DNA from: Pseudofulvimonas gallinarii
GTDB lineage: Bacteria > Pseudomonadota > Gammaproteobacteria > Xanthomonadales > UBA2363
Assembly (NCBI RefSeq): GCF_004343305.1
Contig: NZ_SMAF01000012.1
Location: 1 to 64,000 of the forward strand
Direction of reading: 5' to 3'
Length of the DNA: 64,000 bases
The notes under the pieces are model-generated. The model was not told the DNA's origin. It searched no databases and was given only the letters and a program-made list of their open reading frames with translations. The translations under genes and the position numbers were made by a program. Shown here piece after piece: positions 41,138 through 50,442 of this stretch. Within the stretch, counting starts at the first letter, position 1. Every line of letters starts with the position of its first letter.

Positions 41138-41377
41138 ATGAGCAGCATCGAAGATCGCGTCAAGAAAATCGTGGTCGAGCAGCTCGGGGTCAAGGAAGAG
41201 GAAGTTACCCCCAGCGCATCGTTTGTCGATGATCTCGGCGCAGACTCCCTGGATACCGTCGAGCTGGTGATGGCGCTCGAAGAAGAGTTCGAGTGCGAGA
41301 TCCCGGACGAAGATGCCGAGAAGATCACCACCGTCCAGCAGGCCGTCGACTACGTCAAGGCCCACGTCAAGGCCTGA
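41138..41377 (+). CDS. acpP: Acyl carrier protein
   Basis: Acidic 79-residue carrier of growing acyl chains. The 4'-phosphopantetheine attachment site is S37 in [19 protein letters not shown], and the four-helix acidic layout and ending [10 protein letters not shown] are typical. ATG 41138 is chosen because it gives the family start [11 protein letters not shown]; the frame is open upstream without similarity. It lies in its usual place between fabG and fabF and is followed by two hairpins. Confidence 0.98.
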   Translation: MSSIEDRVKKIVVEQLGVKEEEVTPSASFVDDLGADSLDTVELVMALEEEFECEIPDEDAEKITTVQQAVDYVKAHVKA

Positions 41378-41387
41378 GCCTTGACCG

Positions 41388-41456
41388 GCGCGTCCGTCCA
41401 GACGGAGCGGACGCGCATGCAGTTGAATCCGGCGCCCGGCAATCCTGCCCGGGCGC
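41388..41456. repeat. Tandem hairpins between acpP and fabF
   Basis: The first stem pairs GCGCGTCCG (41388-41396) perfectly with CGGACGCGC (41408-41416), and the second pairs GCGCCCGG (41432-41439) with CCGGGCGC (41449-41456). Neither has a T-run. Placed right after acpP, they may protect the acpP message or reduce read-through into fabF. Confidence 0.6.
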
Positions 41457-41489
41457 ATTCATGTCCATCCGTTGAAGTGTGATATCGCC

Positions 41490-42731
41490 ATGAGCAAGCG
41501 TCGCGTCGTCGTCACCGGCCTGGGCATCCTGTCGCCCGTCGGAAATACCATCGATTCGGCCTGGGAGGCCGTGACAGAAGGGCGCAGCGGCATCGGCCCG
41601 ATCACCCACTTCGACGCCAGCGCGTTTGCAACGCGCATTGCCGGCGAGGTCCGCAACTTCGATCCAGCCCACTGGATCGCCGCCAAGGACGTGAAGAAGA
41701 TGGACCCGTTCATCCACTACGGCATCGCCGCCGGACTGGATGCGCTGGCCGATTCCGGGCTTGAGATCACCGATGCCAACGCCGAGCGCGTCGGCGCGGC
41801 GATCGGCGCCGGCATCGGTGGCATCGGCACCATCGAGAAGACGCACGAGGCCTACATGACCGGTGGGCCGCGCAAGATCTCGCCGTTCTTCGTGCCGAGC
41901 GCGATCATCAACATGATCTCGGGCCACCTGTCGATCATGAAAGGCCTGAAGGGCCCCAACTTCGCGGCCGTCACGGCCTGCACCACCGCCACCCACTGCA
42001 TCGGCCTGGCCGCGCGCATGATCGCCTACGGCGACGCCGATGCGATGCTGGCGGGTGGCGCCGAGTATTCGACGACGCCGACTGCCGTCGGCGGCTTCAT
42101 TTCCGCCCGCGCACTGTCCAGCCGCAACGACGAACCCGAGCGTGCCAGCCGTCCGTGGGACGTCGATCGCGACGGCTTCGTGCTCTCCGATGGCGCCGGC
42201 ATCGTGATGCTGGAGGAATACGAGCACGCACGCGCCCGCGGTGCCCGCATCTACTGCGAGCTGATCGGTTTCGGCATGAGCGGCGACGCCTACCACATGA
42301 CCGCGCCGAGCGAGAACGGCGACGGCGCCGCGCGCTGCATGGTCAACGCGCTGCGCGACGCCGGCATCGACGCCGCCGAAGTCGGCTACATCAATGCGCA
42401 CGGCACCTCGACGCCGGCCGGCGACGTCGCCGAGGCGCAGGCGGTGCGCAGCGTGTTCGGCGAGCACGCAGGCAAGGTTATGGTCAGCTCGACCAAGTCG
42501 ATGACCGGACACCTGCTCGGTGCGGCCGGCGGCATCGAAGCGATCTTCGCCATCCTGGCCCTGCATCGCGGCGTCATTCCGCCGACCATCAACCTGGAAA
42601 ATCCCGATCCGGCCGTGGCCGGACTGGACCTCGTGCCGAACACGGCGCGCGAGGCGCAGGTGGACATCGCGCTGTCGAACTCCTTCGGTTTCGGCGGCAC
42701 CAACGGCACGGTCGTCTTCCGGCGCGCCTGA
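41490..42731 (+). CDS. fabF: 3-oxoacyl-ACP synthase II
   Basis: Elongating condensing enzyme of fatty-acid synthesis, 413 residues. The active-site C164 lies in TACTTATH. The two His residues are in [11 protein letters not shown] (about 305) and [11 protein letters not shown] (about 340), and the C-terminus reads [17 protein letters not shown] 41490 gives [18 protein letters not shown], the usual start; a TTG eighteen bases upstream is less likely. Confidence 0.97.
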   Translation: MSKRRVVVTGLGILSPVGNTIDSAWEAVTEGRSGIGPITHFDASAFATRIAGEVRNFDPAHWIAAKDVKKMDPFIHYGIAAGLDALADSGLEITDANAERVGAAIGAGIGGIGTIEKTHEAYMTGGPRKISPFFVPSAIINMISGHLSIMKGLKGPNFAAVTACTTATHCIGLAARMIAYGDADAMLAGGAEYSTTPTAVGGFISARALSSRNDEPERASRPWDVDRDGFVLSDGAGIVMLEEYEHARARGARIYCELIGFGMSGDAYHMTAPSENGDGAARCMVNALRDAGIDAAEVGYINAHGTSTPAGDVAEAQAVRSVFGEHAGKVMVSSTKSMTGHLLGAAGGIEAIFAILALHRGVIPPTINLENPDPAVAGLDLVPNTAREAQVDIALSNSFGFGGTNGTVVFRRA

Positions 42732-42794
42732 CCGCGCTGGCGGTCGCCTTCCGGCGAGTCCGCGTCCCGCAACCATGTCGCCGGCAGGCCACCG

Positions 42795-44153
42795 ATGACC
42801 TCGACCGTCGACACGCTTGCGGGCATTGATCCGCTGGCGCTGCTGGCCCGCTGGCCGCAGCGCTACCCCGCGTTCCTCGACAGTTCCGCCGGCAATCCGC
42901 TCACCGGTCGTCGCGACCTTCTCGCGGTCGGCGACGGTCGCCATCTCGTGCTCGGCGGCGACGGCCAGGTACGCGACCAGGACGGGCAGGTGGTCGGCAG
43001 CGATTTCGCCAGTTGCCTCGACGCCGCGTTCGACCGCGAGCGACTCGAACGCGACAGCGCTGACGACGATGTCGCCGGCGGTGGCTGGCTCCTCTACCTG
43101 GGCTATGAAGCGGTCGCGCAGTTCGAACCGACCTTGCGCCTGCCGGCCTTCAACGAGGCGGCGTTGCCGGTCGCGCTTGCGCTGCGCACGCCGGCCACCC
43201 TGTGGCGGGAACATGCCGACGGTCGCAGCCGCGTCTTTGCCGAGCCCGGCTGGGAACACCTGCTGGATCGCCTTTGCGAAGACGCCGCCGAGTGCGCATC
43301 TCCTGGGCACGGCGACGATCTGCCGCCGGTCGATGCGCTGGTCGAGGATCCGCCGCAACGCTTTGTCGATGGCGTGCAGCGCGTGCTCGACCACCTGCGT
43401 GCCGGTGACACCTTCCAGGTGAACCTTTCGCGCGGCTGGCGGGCGCGTTTCGCGGCGTCGCCGGACCCGGTGGCGCTGTACAGGCGCCTGCGGCGCCTCA
43501 GTCCGGCGCCGTTCTCGGCGCTGCTGCGGTGGCAGGACGCCAGCGTGCTGAGCGCCTCGCCCGAACGCCTGCTGCGCGTGCGTGGTCGCCGCATCGACAC
43601 CCGTCCCATCGCCGGAACGCGGCCGCGGGGGCGTGACGAAGCGGAGGACGCGGCGCTGCTCGCCGAGCTGATCGCGCATCCCAAGGAGCGCGCCGAACAT
43701 GTCATGCTCATCGACCTGGAGCGCAATGACCTCGGGCGCATCTGCATACCGGGCAGCATCCGCGTCGACGAGCTGATGACGCTGGAGTCGTACGCCCATG
43801 TCCACCACATCGTTTCCAACGTCGGCGGCGAGCTGCGCGCGGACGTGACGCCCGGGCAGGTGCTGCGCGCGCTGTTCCCCGGTGGCACGATCACCGGCTG
43901 TCCGAAGGTGCGCTGCATGGAGATCATTGCCGGGCTGGAAGCGGTCGGCCGCGGTCCCTATACCGGCGCCATCGGCTATCTGGACTGTCACGGCGACATG
44001 GATCTCAACATCCTGATCCGCAGTGCCTGGCTGGATGTCGACCGCATGGGCTTCCGCACCGGCGCCGGCATCGTCGCCGATTCGATCGCCGGGCGGGAAC
44101 TCGCCGAAACACGCGCCAAGGCGCGCGGCATGTTGGCGCTGCTCGGACAATGA
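42795..44153 (+). CDS. pabB: Aminodeoxychorismate synthase component I, with Ala at the catalytic Lys position
   Basis: Converts chorismate to 4-amino-4-deoxychorismate for folate, using ammonia from a PabA partner not found here. The 452-residue chorismate-binding protein has SPERLLRVRGRRIDTRPIAGTRPRG, LMTLESYAHVHHIVSNVGGEL, FPGGTITGCPKVRCMEII and GAIGYLDCHGDMDLNILIR. E. coli PabB has PIKGT with a nucleophilic Lys at 274; this protein has PIAGT with A273, as in anthranilate synthase TrpE. The start and the coupled pabC gene (ATGA overlap at 44150-44153) still favour PabB. TrpE-like activity cannot be excluded. Confidence 0.85.
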   Translation: MTSTVDTLAGIDPLALLARWPQRYPAFLDSSAGNPLTGRRDLLAVGDGRHLVLGGDGQVRDQDGQVVGSDFASCLDAAFDRERLERDSADDDVAGGGWLLYLGYEAVAQFEPTLRLPAFNEAALPVALALRTPATLWREHADGRSRVFAEPGWEHLLDRLCEDAAECASPGHGDDLPPVDALVEDPPQRFVDGVQRVLDHLRAGDTFQVNLSRGWRARFAASPDPVALYRRLRRLSPAPFSALLRWQDASVLSASPERLLRVRGRRIDTRPIAGTRPRGRDEAEDAALLAELIAHPKERAEHVMLIDLERNDLGRICIPGSIRVDELMTLESYAHVHHIVSNVGGELRADVTPGQVLRALFPGGTITGCPKVRCMEIIAGLEAVGRGPYTGAIGYLDCHGDMDLNILIRSAWLDVDRMGFRTGAGIVADSIAGRELAETRAKARGMLALLGQ

Positions 44154-45040
44154 AACGTTCGCGCACCGTGGCCGGCCCGGCAAAGCGCCCCGGCATCACT
44201 CGCGTCCAGGCACTGGTCGATGGCAAGCCGTCCGCGAGCATTCCGGCGCTCGATCGCGGGCTGGCCTATGGCGACGGCCTGTTCGAAACCATCCGCTTCG
44301 TGGCCGGGGCCGCGCCCTTGTGGCCACTGCATATGGCGCGCCTGCGCGCCGGTTGCCGACGGTTGCAACTGCCGCAACCCGACCTCGCACTGCTCGCGCG
44401 TGAAGCGGGTTGTCTTGCCCGTGGCGGCGACTGCATCGTCAAGCTGGTGCTTACCCGCGGCGACGGCCGCGGCTATGGGCCGGATCACGCCGCTACGACA
44501 AGGCGGATCCTCGGCCGCCACGACCTGCCCGGGATGCCCGCCAGCGTCTACGGCCAGGGCGCGCGCCTGCGCTGGTGCCGCCTGCAGCTGTCCAGCCAGC
44601 CGGCACTGGCCGGCCTAAAACACCTCAACCGCCTTGAAAACGTGCTCGCGCGGGGCGAATGGCGCGACCCGCGCATCCATGAAGGCCTGCTGCTCGATGC
44701 CGACGGACACGTGATCTCGGCAACCGCTGCAAACGTTTTCATCGTGCGTGGCGGTGTGCTCCTGACACCGAAGCTGGACCGCTGCGGCGTTGCCGGCGTC
44801 GCGCGCGCCTGGATCCTGCGTCGTGCGCGCCGGGCGATGGCCGTGCGCGAGGACGATCTGGACCGCGCAGCCGCGCTCGCCGCCGACGAGGTCTTCATCA
44901 GCAACGCCGTGCGCGGCATCGTTCCGGTCACGCGCATCGGCGATCGCCGATTTCCCGTCGGACCGGTAACCCGAAGGCTCGGTTACACTCTGGCGGCCCT
45001 GGGCATTGGCCAGCCACCCGGAACGCTTTCGGAACGATGA
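44150..45040 (+). CDS. pabC: Aminodeoxychorismate lyase
   Basis: PLP-dependent fold-IV enzyme of 296 residues that splits aminodeoxychorismate into 4-aminobenzoate and pyruvate. The PLP-binding Lys is K157 in LKHLNRLENVLAR; ALDRGLAYGDGLFETIR near residue 35 and SATAANVFIVRGGVLLTP near 190 complete the family pattern. It overlaps pabB and mltG by four bases at each end (ATGA), so it is translationally coupled to both. The first fifteen residues (basic, RSRTVAGPAKRPG) exceed the E. coli protein, so a later start is possible. Confidence 0.93.
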   Translation: MKRSRTVAGPAKRPGITRVQALVDGKPSASIPALDRGLAYGDGLFETIRFVAGAAPLWPLHMARLRAGCRRLQLPQPDLALLAREAGCLARGGDCIVKLVLTRGDGRGYGPDHAATTRRILGRHDLPGMPASVYGQGARLRWCRLQLSSQPALAGLKHLNRLENVLARGEWRDPRIHEGLLLDADGHVISATAANVFIVRGGVLLTPKLDRCGVAGVARAWILRRARRAMAVREDDLDRAAALAADEVFISNAVRGIVPVTRIGDRRFPVGPVTRRLGYTLAALGIGQPPGTLSER

Positions 45041-46161
45041 CCGAGTCTCCCTCCGCAACCTGGCATCGTGCGCACGGCTGGATCGGCAAGGTGCTGCTGG
45101 TCCTGCTGCTGCTCACTGCGGTCGCTGCCGCATTCGCCTGGCGCGATTACCAGCACTTCGCTTCGACACCGCTGCCGATCGGCAATGACGAAGTGATCTT
45201 CGAGGTCAAGAAGGGCGACTCGCTGCGCACCGTCGTGCGCCGCCTGGCGCGCATGGGCCTGACCGAGAACTGGCGCCAGCCCTGGTGGCAGGCGCTGGCG
45301 GTGGAAACCGATGTCATCCGGCGCCTGCAGGTTGGCGAGTACGCGCTGGGCCATGGCGTCACGCCGCGCAGCCTGCTCGACAAGTTCGCGCGTGGACGCG
45401 TGGTCCAGCACCAGTTCACCATCATCGAAGGCTGGACCTTCGGCCAGCTGCGACGCGCGCTGGCCGACGTCGAAGGCATCACGCACACGCTCGCCGACCA
45501 GAGCGACGAGATGATCATGGCGGCGCTGGATGCCGAGGGCCAGCACCCGGAAGGCTGGTTCCTGCCGGAGACCTACGCCTTCACCCGCGGCGTCACCGAC
45601 CTGGCGCTGCTCAAGCGCGCGCACCTGGCGATGAAGGCGGAACTGCAGGCCGCGTGGGCGAAGCGCAGCGAGGCCACCGCCGTGGAGACGCCTTACCAGG
45701 CGCTGATCCTCGCGTCGATCATCGAGAAGGAAACCGGCAAGGCCAGCGAGCGGCCGGAGATCGCCGGCGTGTTCTCGCGGCGCCTGCGCCTGGGCATGCG
45801 GTTGCAGACGGATCCGACGGTGATCTACGGCCTGGGCAGCGCCTTCGACGGCAACCTGCGTCGGCGTGACCTGCAGGCCGACACGCCTTACAACACCTAC
45901 ACGCGCGAAGGCCTGCCGCCGACACCGATCGCGCTGCCGGGCAGGGATTCCATCGCCGCGGCGATCTCGCCGGCCGATGGCAGGACGCTGTATTTCGTTT
46001 CGCGCGGTGATGGCAGCCACCAGTTCTCCGAGAACTATCGCGACCACGTCAACGCCGTGCGCCGCTACCAGCTCGGCGCGCGCCGGCAGGTCCTGCAGGC
46101 GGAATCGACGGGCCCGGCCGGCGACGCCGGCGCTGGCGACGACGACGCGTCGACGCCATGA
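45037..46161 (+). CDS. mltG: Endolytic murein transglycosylase
   Basis: Inner-membrane lytic transglycosylase (YceG-like) that cleaves nascent glycan strands and may set their length. The 374-residue protein has one N-terminal membrane helix (WIGKVLLVLLLLTAVAAAFAW), then a LysM-like region (VIFEVKKGDSLRTVVRRLARMGL). The catalytic domain carries LILASIIEKETGKASERPEIAGVFSRRL with the catalytic Glu, then MRLQTDPTVIYGLG, YNTYTREGLPPTPI and DGSHQFSENYRDHVNAVRRYQ. The overlaps with pabC and tmk indicate a single operon. Confidence 0.95.
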   Translation: MTESPSATWHRAHGWIGKVLLVLLLLTAVAAAFAWRDYQHFASTPLPIGNDEVIFEVKKGDSLRTVVRRLARMGLTENWRQPWWQALAVETDVIRRLQVGEYALGHGVTPRSLLDKFARGRVVQHQFTIIEGWTFGQLRRALADVEGITHTLADQSDEMIMAALDAEGQHPEGWFLPETYAFTRGVTDLALLKRAHLAMKAELQAAWAKRSEATAVETPYQALILASIIEKETGKASERPEIAGVFSRRLRLGMRLQTDPTVIYGLGSAFDGNLRRRDLQADTPYNTYTREGLPPTPIALPGRDSIAAAISPADGRTLYFVSRGDGSHQFSENYRDHVNAVRRYQLGARRQVLQAESTGPAGDAGAGDDDASTP

Positions 46162-46805
46162 ACGGCCGTTTCATCAGCATCGAAGGGGGCGAGGGTGCCG
46201 GCAAGAGCTCGGTGATCGCCGCCTGTCTCGACCATCTGCGAGCGCACGGCATTGATGTCGTTGCCACGCGCGAACCCGGCGGCACCGCGCTGGCCGAACG
46301 CATCCGCGCACTGATGCTGGACGCCGCGCACACCGGCATGACGGCGCACACCGAGTTGCTGCTGGTCTTCGCGGCGCGTGCCCAGCATGTGCGCGAAACC
46401 ATCCGCCCGGCCCTGGCGCGCGGTGCCTGGGTGCTGTCGGACCGCTTCACCGATTCCAGTTACGCCTACCAGGGTGGCGGACGCGGCCTTCCGGTCGATG
46501 TCATCGCCATGCTCGAGGACTTCGCCGTCGAGGACACGCGTCCGGACCTCACGCTGTGGCTTGACCTGCCGGTAGCCGATGGACTGGCGCGGATGAAAGG
46601 CCGCGGCGACGCCGACCGCATCGAGGCCGAGTCGCTGGCCTTCTTCGAGCGCGTCCGTGCCGCCTTCGCGGCGCGCGCCGCGGCAGAGCCCGCGCGATTC
46701 CGTCGCATCGACGCCGCCGCCGCGATCGATGACGTCGCCGCGCAGGCCCGAGCCGCGCTGGATGCGCTGGTCGCGGGCAACAGAAACAGGGTGGTCCTGT
46801 CATGA
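46158..46805 (+). CDS. tmk: Thymidylate kinase
   Basis: Phosphorylates dTMP to dTDP. The 215-residue P-loop kinase has EGGEGAGKSS (9-18), the DR(F/Y) motif in VLSDRFTDSSYAYQGGGRGLP and VATREPGGTALAERIR near 35. The lid-region Arg residues lie in RMKGRGDADRIEAE. It overlaps mltG and holB by four bases at each end. Confidence 0.96.
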   Translation: MNGRFISIEGGEGAGKSSVIAACLDHLRAHGIDVVATREPGGTALAERIRALMLDAAHTGMTAHTELLLVFAARAQHVRETIRPALARGAWVLSDRFTDSSYAYQGGGRGLPVDVIAMLEDFAVEDTRPDLTLWLDLPVADGLARMKGRGDADRIEAESLAFFERVRAAFAARAAAEPARFRRIDAAAAIDDVAAQARAALDALVAGNRNRVVLS

Positions 46806-47737
46806 GTACAACGCTGGCGCCCTGGCTGCAGCCGGCGTGGACGCAGTTTGAATGCGCGCTGCGCAACGGTCGGCTTGGTCATGCCGTGTTGCTCGCCGGT
46901 GAGCAGGGGCTCGGCAAGCGGACGCTGGCACAGGCGATGGCGACGCGCCTGTTGTGTCAATCGCCCGCCGCCGACGGCAGCGCCTGCGGCCACTGCCGCA
47001 GTTGCGTCTGGCTGGCCGCCGGTACGCATCCGGATTTCCGGCAGGTGCAGCCGGAAGAAGACAGCGACAGCATCAAGATCGCGCAGATCCGCGACCTGAT
47101 CGCCCGCGTGCAGCTGACCGGCCAGGCCAGCGCCGTGCGCGTCGCCATCGTCGAACCGGCAAACGCGATGACCAACCAGGCGCAGAACTCGCTGCTCAAG
47201 ACGCTGGAAGAACCGCCGCCGGGCGTGCACCTGATCCTCGTGGCGGACGAGCCCGAGCATCTGCTGCCTACGGTGCGCAGCCGTTGCCAGCACTATGTGG
47301 TCACGGTGCCTTCGCCGCAGGTCGTGCAGGCGTGGCTGGCTGCTCAGGGTCGCAGCGTACTGGCGTTGACCGTCGCGCTGGCGGCCGGCCATCCCGGAAC
47401 GGCGATGGCCTGGAGTGAACCGGAGGCTTCGAAGCGCCTCGCTGCCGTCGGCGAGGACCTGGTCGCCGTGCGCAAGGGCCGACAGTCGCCACTGGCCGTG
47501 GCCGGTCGCTGGGCGGCGGCAGCGGACGACAATGTCGAGGCTGCGATCGCCTGGTTGCGTCTGTGGGGCTGGGCCAGCGCCGGCCACGACGTCGCCCAGG
47601 GCATCACGGCGCCGGCCGATCTCGACCATCTCAGCCGCTGCCAGGCCGAGGCCATGAAACTGCGCGGCCGCCTGCGCGCGCCGCTCAAGCCGAGCTGGCT
47701 GCTGCACGAGTGGCTGCTGTCCTGGCAGGGCAAGTGA
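46802..47737 (+). CDS. holB: DNA polymerase III subunit delta'
   Basis: Clamp-loader subunit of 311 residues. It shows the AAA+ layout with a degenerate P-loop (GEQGLGKRTLAQ, about 33-44), the zinc-binding Cys cluster in CGHCRSCVWLAAG, and NAMTNQAQNSLLKTLEEPPP with the SRC motif in TVRSRCQHYVV. These are diagnostic of delta'. It is the last gene of this block: a long perfect hairpin follows, and the pilZ gene often found next in relatives is absent. Confidence 0.94.
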   Translation: MSTTLAPWLQPAWTQFECALRNGRLGHAVLLAGEQGLGKRTLAQAMATRLLCQSPAADGSACGHCRSCVWLAAGTHPDFRQVQPEEDSDSIKIAQIRDLIARVQLTGQASAVRVAIVEPANAMTNQAQNSLLKTLEEPPPGVHLILVADEPEHLLPTVRSRCQHYVVTVPSPQVVQAWLAAQGRSVLALTVALAAGHPGTAMAWSEPEASKRLAAVGEDLVAVRKGRQSPLAVAGRWAAAADDNVEAAIAWLRLWGWASAGHDVAQGITAPADLDHLSRCQAEAMKLRGRLRAPLKPSWLLHEWLLSWQGK

Positions 47738-47739
47738 GC

Positions 47740-47781
47740 GGGGCCTTGTCCGCGATCGGTTGCAGTCGCGGACAAGGCCCC
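47740..47781. terminator. Long perfect hairpin after holB
   Basis: GGGGCCTTGTCCGCG (47740-47754) pairs with its exact complement at 47767-47781, and an A-T pair extends the stem to sixteen, with a ten-base loop. It begins two bases after the holB stop. No T-run follows, but the stem is the most stable in the window and probably ends the operon. Confidence 0.6.
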
Positions 47782-47901
47782 AGGCACGGCACGGATCCCG
47801 CTTGCCCGTAGAAGGCTTTCCCCGCCCCAACCTCCGGCACGTGCGCGACAGGACAACCGGAGTAAGCTTGCGGCGCCTTACCGGAATCGCAGCGTGCCGC
47901 C

Positions 47902-48495
47902 ATGTCCGAGCCGTCCGACCCGCGCGAACCCACGCCGCACATGCGCCGTCTCGCAGCCTCGATGTCGCGCTCGCGCGATGCACTGCGCACGCTGCCCGGC
48001 ATGCTGTCGCGCAGCCTGGCGCCGTCCGCCGGCGGCAAACACCGGATCTGGCGCGACCTGCGGCTGATGCTGGTGGCGCTGGTGCCGTTCGTCGTCGCCG
48101 TCGTGGTCATGGTCATGCGCGGCGGCCATGGTGCCTGGGTGATCGTCCAGGCCGCGCCGCCGCCGTGGCAGGCCGATGCCGGGATCGACCCGCGCATCCG
48201 CGAGCTGATTGGCGAAACCGTCGTGTTCGAACGCACACGCCTGCGTGGCCCCGATCCATTCGCCTGCAAGGGCGCGCGCTACCGGGAGTTCGACATGGCC
48301 GTCCAGGGCGTGTTCCAGGGCGCGCTCAGCGACGATCCACGGCTTGCACAACGCGCGGCAACGCTCGGTCTGGACGGACCGGAAGTCAGGACACTGCGCA
48401 TCGACTGCGACAACGCCAGCTTCGACTTCCATCGCGTCGACAACCGCCTGCTGCTGATGCTCGACGGTGCCATCCTGCGGCTGGTCCCGCGCTGA
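47902..48495 (+). CDS. Membrane-anchored protein of unknown function
   Basis: A 197-residue protein not recognised as any family. An N-terminal Arg/Ser-rich cytoplasmic part (about 50 residues) is followed by one membrane helix (LMLVALVPFVVAVVVMVM). A periplasmic domain of about 125 residues follows, containing two Cys (PFACKG and IDCDN) that could form a disulfide. It ends RLLLMLDGAILRLVPR. A bitopic topology with a positive-inside N-terminus is likely. It stands between the holB hairpin and the ABC exporter genes. Confidence 0.6.
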   Translation: MSEPSDPREPTPHMRRLAASMSRSRDALRTLPGMLSRSLAPSAGGKHRIWRDLRLMLVALVPFVVAVVVMVMRGGHGAWVIVQAAPPPWQADAGIDPRIRELIGETVVFERTRLRGPDPFACKGARYREFDMAVQGVFQGALSDDPRLAQRAATLGLDGPEVRTLRIDCDNASFDFHRVDNRLLLMLDGAILRLVPR

Positions 48496-48594
48496 CCGGA
48501 CCGGGGGCGCTGCGGTGCGCTGCGTCCCGGCTGTCGAAATGGCGCGGTCGCAATCGACTCACCCTTGACGAACCAGGCCCGGTGGAGGGCAGGC

Positions 48595-49554
48595 ATGACG
48601 TTGGCGATCGAAACCATTGATCTGCGCAAGACCTTCGCGAAAACGCACGCCGTCGATGGCATCAGTCTGCAGGTGGCGCGCGGCGCGGTATACGGCCTGC
48701 TTGGCCCCAACGGTGCCGGCAAGACCACGACCATCCGCATGCTGGCGACGCTGTTGCGGCCGGATGGCGGCAAGGCGCTGGTGTTCGGGCAGGACGTGGT
48801 CGCCAAAGCGGCACAGGTGCGCAACCGGATCAGCCTGACCGGCCAGTTCGCTTCGGTCGATGAAGACCTGACCGGCATGGAGAACCTGGTGCTCATCGCC
48901 CGGCTGCTGGGGTTTTCGTGGCGCGACGCGCGGCAGCGCGCCACGACCTTGCTGGAAGCCTTCGATCTGGCCGGGGCGGCGGTCCGCCAGGTGCGCCATT
49001 TCTCCGGCGGCATGCGGCGTCGACTGGATATTGCCGCCAGCCTCGTCCGCGCCGCCGACCTGCTGTTCCTCGACGAGCCGACGACGGGTCTGGATCCGCG
49101 CAGCCGCAACCAGGTGTGGGACATCGTGCGCGCCATTGCCGGCCAGGGCACGACGGTATTGCTGACGACCCAGTACCTCGAGGAAGCGGACCGTCTCGCC
49201 GACCGGCTTGGCGTCATCGACCACGGCCGGTTGATCGCCGAGGGCACCAGCCGCGAACTCAAGCAGTCGCTGGGCGGTCGCACGCTGCATGTCCGCCTGG
49301 CCGATCCGTCCCGGGCCGAGGAGGCGCGTTCGCTGCTGCAGGCGGCGCTGGGTGGCGTGCATGCGGGCCATGAGCCCGGGCTCCTGCTGGCCAAGGTCAA
49401 CGACGACGAGCGCGTGCCGGCGGCGCTGTCGGCGCTGGCGGGAAGCGGACTGGCGTTCACTGAGTTCGCGTTGGCACAACCCAGTCTCGACGAGGTGTTC
49501 TTCGCCCTGACCGGGCGGTCGGCCGAGGCGAAAGGCGAGGAAGAGGCGGCATGA
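48595..49554 (+). CDS. ABC transporter ATP-binding protein, DrrA family
   Basis: A 319-residue nucleotide-binding protein of the daunorubicin-resistance (DrrA) type of ABC-2 exporters. Walker A is GPNGAGKTT (near 38), signature [10 protein letters not shown] (near 137), Walker [14 protein letters not shown], then [16 protein letters not shown]. The family's C-terminal domain includes [14 protein letters not shown] 48595 has GGAGG ten bases upstream and gives a compact start; ten further in-frame codons upstream lack support. It overlaps the permease gene by four bases. The exported substrate is unknown. Confidence 0.93.
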   Translation: MTLAIETIDLRKTFAKTHAVDGISLQVARGAVYGLLGPNGAGKTTTIRMLATLLRPDGGKALVFGQDVVAKAAQVRNRISLTGQFASVDEDLTGMENLVLIARLLGFSWRDARQRATTLLEAFDLAGAAVRQVRHFSGGMRRRLDIAASLVRAADLLFLDEPTTGLDPRSRNQVWDIVRAIAGQGTTVLLTTQYLEEADRLADRLGVIDHGRLIAEGTSRELKQSLGGRTLHVRLADPSRAEEARSLLQAALGGVHAGHEPGLLLAKVNDDERVPAALSALAGSGLAFTEFALAQPSLDEVFFALTGRSAEAKGEEEAA

Positions 49555-50357
49555 ACCAGGCTTTCGAACGCGCACTGTCATCCGGGCCTGCGCCCGCCGC
49601 ACCCGGCGGCTGGTCGGCGGCGGTCACGCTGGCCTGGCGGGCGATGCTGAAAATCAAGCATGTGCCTTTCCAGCTCTTCGACGTCACCGTGTTCCCGATC
49701 ATGATGACGCTGATGTTCACCTACCTGTTCGGTGGTGCGCTGGCGGGATCGACCGGGGCGTACCTGCAATACCTGCTGCCGGGTATCGTCGTGCAGACCA
49801 TGGTGTTCCTCACCGTCTACACCGGCGTCGGCATCAACACCGACATCGACAAGGGGCTGTTCGACCGCTTCCGCTCGCTGCCGATCTGGCAGCCGGCACC
49901 GATCGTCGGCGCGTTGCTCGGCGATCTGGCCCGTTATGCGCTGGCGGCGCTGGTGGTGCTGACCGTCGGCTTCATTCTGGGCTTCCGGCCGGAGGGCGGC
50001 ATCGTCGGTGTGGTACTTGCCGTGGCGCTGATGCTGGTCTTCGCCTCGGCGATGTCGTGGCCGTGGATCATCGTCGGCATGCTGGTGCGTTCACCGGAAT
50101 CGGTGATGACCACCAGCTTCCTGTTCCTGTTTCCGCTCACCTTCGTCAGCAACATCTTCGTCAACCCCGACACCATGCCGGGCTGGATGCAGACGGTGGT
50201 GTCGGTGAATCCGGTGAGCCATCTGGCCAGCGCATCACGCGGCCTCATGCACGGCAACGTCGATGCCGGCGACGTGATCTGGGTGCTGCTCGCCTCGCTC
50301 GTGGTCACCGCCGTCTTCGCGCCGCTGGCCATGCGCATGTACTACCGCGAGCGCTGA
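49551..50357 (+). CDS. ABC-2 type transporter permease
   Basis: A 268-residue membrane component pairing with the upstream ATPase. It has six hydrophobic segments ([71 protein letters not shown], and others). The ABC-2 signature region is [40 protein letters not shown]. Together the pair forms a DrrAB-like exporter, commonly for antibiotics, lipids or cell-envelope precursors. The overlapping start (ATGA) shows coupling. Confidence 0.92.
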   Translation: MNQAFERALSSGPAPAAPGGWSAAVTLAWRAMLKIKHVPFQLFDVTVFPIMMTLMFTYLFGGALAGSTGAYLQYLLPGIVVQTMVFLTVYTGVGINTDIDKGLFDRFRSLPIWQPAPIVGALLGDLARYALAALVVLTVGFILGFRPEGGIVGVVLAVALMLVFASAMSWPWIIVGMLVRSPESVMTTSFLFLFPLTFVSNIFVNPDTMPGWMQTVVSVNPVSHLASASRGLMHGNVDAGDVIWVLLASLVVTAVFAPLAMRMYYRER

Positions 50358-50398
50358 AGCCCGCGGGCGTGGCCGGGTGGGAGTGGGTGCTGGCGTAG

Positions 50399-50432
50399 CG
50401 CCGGCAAACATCCATGGAAGGATCCGCCGGCG
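50399..50432. terminator. Possible bidirectional hairpin between permease and fpr
   Basis: CGCCGGC (50399-50405) pairs with GCCGGCG (50426-50432), and inside it ATCC pairs with GGAT. It lies between two convergent genes. No T-run. Confidence 0.35.
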
Positions 50433-50442
50433 ATGTCCGTGC

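Noticed and set aside
41367-44183. Long minus-strand open frame of 938 codons
   Set aside because: It is antisense to fabF and pabB, whose catalytic residues are clear.
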